Origin: an uncultured Pseudomonadota bacterium
GTDB taxonomy: Bacteria > Pseudomonadota > Gammaproteobacteria > Burkholderiales > Nitrosomonadaceae
Length of the DNA: 6,399 bases
Assembly (NCBI GenBank): GCA_903957805.1
Contig: CAJBQQ010000016.1
Coordinates: 1-6,399 of the forward strand
Direction: 5' to 3'
A model generated the notes under the pieces. The model ran no database searches. It was not told the origin of the DNA and worked only from the letters and a program-made list of their open reading frames with translations. This document shows, piece after piece, positions 4,599-6,399 of this stretch. A program made the position numbers and the translations under genes. Every line of letters starts with the position of its first letter. The stretch's first letter is position 1.

Positions 4599-6399
4599 AT
4601 GACCGCAACCGTGGAATCTTTACAAAGCCGTACTGACCGATTTTTTGCGAGATGGGTATCAGGATCCTATCATTACGCACCAGCGATACTGATCGGGTCA
4701 CTGGTGGTAGCGGTGGTATGCGGGGTATACACATCACGCAATTTGGGAATGAATACCGATACCACGGACATGCTCTCGGAGCATCTTCCGTTTCGCGCGA
4801 ACTACATCCAGTATAAGAAGACTTTTCCACAAGATCAGGGGATGGATACCCTGGTCGTCGTAATCGAAGCACCCACCCCCGAGCAGGCGCATAACGCTAC
4901 TAAGCAACTTGCCGAGCGTCTGAAAGAAGACACCGCCAATATCAAAGGCATCTATCTCCCGAGTGGAGATATTTTTTTTGAGAGGAATGGACTTCTCTAC
5001 GAGAGTCTACCCGAACTCGGACGGATTACTGATCGACTAGCGGCCGCTCAGCCCCTCATCGCACAAATCATTGGGGACCCCTCGCTACATAACTTCACAT
5101 CGGTCTTAACTGCTGCGGTGGAGGAGCTCAACAAGGGGCGAAGTTTAGATCTGGCACCCGTACTTGGGGGGGTGAGCGCAACACTGGATGCAAGGATCTC
5201 TAGCACCCCGCGAGCACTGTCTTGGCAGGGCCTCTTTCGCGGAGAGCCGCAGAAGGATAGCTACCGAGAGTTGATGACAGTACAGCCCAAGCTCGACTAT
5301 ACGCAGATCTCAGCAGCAGAGCAGTCGATCACAGCGCTACGTAAGACGGCAGGAGATCTCGCCTTGAAGGAAGATAGGATACGATTGCGAGTGACCGGTG
5401 ATGTAGCACTGGCTGATGAGGAATTGAAGAGTGCAATGACCGGGACAGAGTATGCCGGACTGCTCGCACTGGTATTGGTTGCGGGGGTGTTGTATCTCGC
5501 ACTGCATACAGCGGGGCCGATCATCGGTGTTCTGCTGAGTCTGATAATGGGGCTGATACTAACGGCAGCCTTTGCGGCTGCCACGGTGGGCCACCTGAAT
5601 GTCATCTCAGTTGCATTTGCAGTGCTGTATGTCGGTCTGGGAGTGGATTATGCGATCCACTTTCTGCTTCGATACCGAGAACTGTTGGAAGAGGGAGGGA
5701 GCCCTATAGAGGCTCTGAAGGGGACGGGAGGAGACACAGGATACTCATTATTTTTATGCGCCATCAGCACCTCAATCGGGTTTTATGCCTTCATGCCAAC
5801 ATCCTACAGCGGTGTTGCGGAGTTGGGTCTAATCGCTGGGACCGGGATGATGGTCAGCCTCGTGGTAACGTTGACATTGATGCCGGCCCTAGAAAGATAC
5901 ATGCCGACACGGCCCAGCAACGCGGCAGGAGTCTCAGCAGAAGCCTCTCTGGGGAGATTGCTGGAGCATCCTCTTCGTTGGCGGAAGATGGTTTATGCGG
6001 TAACGCTAGTCGCATTGGTCGCATCTTTAGCAGCGATCCCGAACATTAAGTTCGACTATAACCTCCTGAATTTGCAAGACCAAAGAGGGGAAGCAGTTCA
6101 GACATTTCGAGAACTACTAAAAGATTCTGCGAACTCACCTTGGCACGCGGTCGCGCTGACCGGTAGCGAGGAAGAGTTGCGGCAGATGGTGAAGCGACTC
6201 ACCAGCCGACCAGAGGTGAGTAGAGTAGTCACCGTCCTCGATTTTGTTCCAGACGATCAGGAAGAGAAGATTGCAATGATAGAGGAGTTGGCGCTGACCT
6301 TGGGGCCACTCACAAATACATCATCACCCAAGACTGCAAAACAGTACACCCTGGAAGAGAAGAGAGCCTCTTTGGATAGATTGAGAGGGGCGCTAGACC
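4599..6399 (+). CDS. hpnN: Hopanoid transporter HpnN, RND/MMPL family (3' end outside window)
   Basis: The open frame runs from ATG 4599 to the window edge, 600 codons of a family usually near 850-880. HpnN is the inner-membrane RND-type protein implicated in moving hopanoids to the outer membrane. Visible order: TM1 (res about 28-47), LGMNTDTTDMLSEHLPF (50-66) typical of the family, a long first periplasmic domain (to about 283), a TM bundle at about 285-303, 307-330, 334-356, 382-402 and 406-431 with GLGVDYAIHFLLRYRE (347-362; Asp350 is a candidate proton-relay residue), then TM7 (about 464-483) and FDYNLLNLQD opening the second periplasmic domain. This two-fold repeat is the expected RND architecture. 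An in-frame TGA at 4593-4595 rules out a longer start. No proper Shine-Dalgarno precedes the ATG, so coupling to hpnM translation is possible. An alternative start is GTG 4611. No frameshift is seen. Confidence 0.95.
   Translation, partial: MTATVESLQSRTDRFFARWVSGSYHYAPAILIGSLVVAVVCGVYTSRNLGMNTDTTDMLSEHLPFRANYIQYKKTFPQDQGMDTLVVVIEAPTPEQAHNATKQLAERLKEDTANIKGIYLPSGDIFFERNGLLYESLPELGRITDRLAAAQPLIAQIIGDPSLHNFTSVLTAAVEELNKGRSLDLAPVLGGVSATLDARISSTPRALSWQGLFRGEPQKDSYRELMTVQPKLDYTQISAAEQSITALRKTAGDLALKEDRIRLRVTGDVALADEELKSAMTGTEYAGLLALVLVAGVLYLALHTAGPIIGVLLSLIMGLILTAAFAAATVGHLNVISVAFAVLYVGLGVDYAIHFLLRYRELLEEGGSPIEALKGTGGDTGYSLFLCAISTSIGFYAFMPTSYSGVAELGLIAGTGMMVSLVVTLTLMPALERYMPTRPSNAAGVSAEASLGRLLEHPLRWRKMVYAVTLVALVASLAAIPNIKFDYNLLNLQDQRGEAVQTFRELLKDSANSPWHAVALTGSEEELRQMVKRLTSRPEVSRVVTVLDFVPDDQEEKIAMIEELALTLGPLTNTSSPKTAKQYTLEEKRASLDRLRGALD

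Noticed and set aside
5564..5582. Inverted repeat GGCAGCC-TTTGC-GGCTGCC within hpnN
   Set aside because: Explained by a run of alanine codons (GCA GCC ... GCG GCT GCC) in a transmembrane segment; no T-tract.
5297..5605. Minus-strand open frame inside hpnN (similarly 4582-4872, and + strand 5756-6049)
   Set aside because: Shadows of the continuous hpnN reading frame, which has clear RND/MMPL features throughout.

Overview
The window looks like a chromosomal segment of a Gram-negative bacterium, most likely a betaproteobacterium. The evidence is a classical trimeric porin of the betaproteobacterial type (N-terminus MNKKLIALAVAGALAAP, C-terminal Phe), a proteobacterial TrpC, and a hopanoid module. 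Placement near Nitrosomonadales-type lineages is a guess. All genes are on the + strand. I see no IS element, tRNA, rRNA, CRISPR or phage gene.

Layout: (1) 10-843 trpC, tryptophan biosynthesis, presumably the end of a trp operon whose upstream part lies outside the window. A short hairpin overlaps its stop codon. (2) 844-1121 is a gene-free promoter region with a cluster of TTTGTTGC-like motifs and a strong Shine-Dalgarno sequence. (3) 1122-2372 is an outer-membrane porin, followed by a textbook rho-independent terminator (2391-2421). (4) 2373-2719 is a gene-poor leader of about 350 bases. It holds several inverted repeats built from ACTCT/AGAGT arms and a doubtful 28-codon ORF. (5) 2720-3880 hpnH, 3937-4569 hpnM and 4599-6399 hpnN (runs off the window) form a hopanoid cluster that is probably one transcript.

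How the genes work together: HpnH is the radical-SAM enzyme that joins a 5'-deoxyadenosyl group to diploptene, giving adenosylhopane, the precursor of extended (C35) hopanoids. HpnM (periplasmic, MlaC/Ttg2D-like) and HpnN (RND/MMPL-type membrane protein) are the hopanoid trafficking pair thought to move hopanoids toward the outer membrane. The cluster therefore couples side-chain synthesis to export. trpC and the porin are functionally unrelated neighbours, separated from the hopanoid genes by the terminator.

The proteins belong to known families, so I see no clear undescribed multi-gene system. The most interesting unexplained sequence is the hpnH leader (2462-2691), where mutually exclusive pairings between complementary arms are possible. 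Next come a perfect 12-bp hairpin inside trpC and an apparent insertion of about 15 residues in TrpC.
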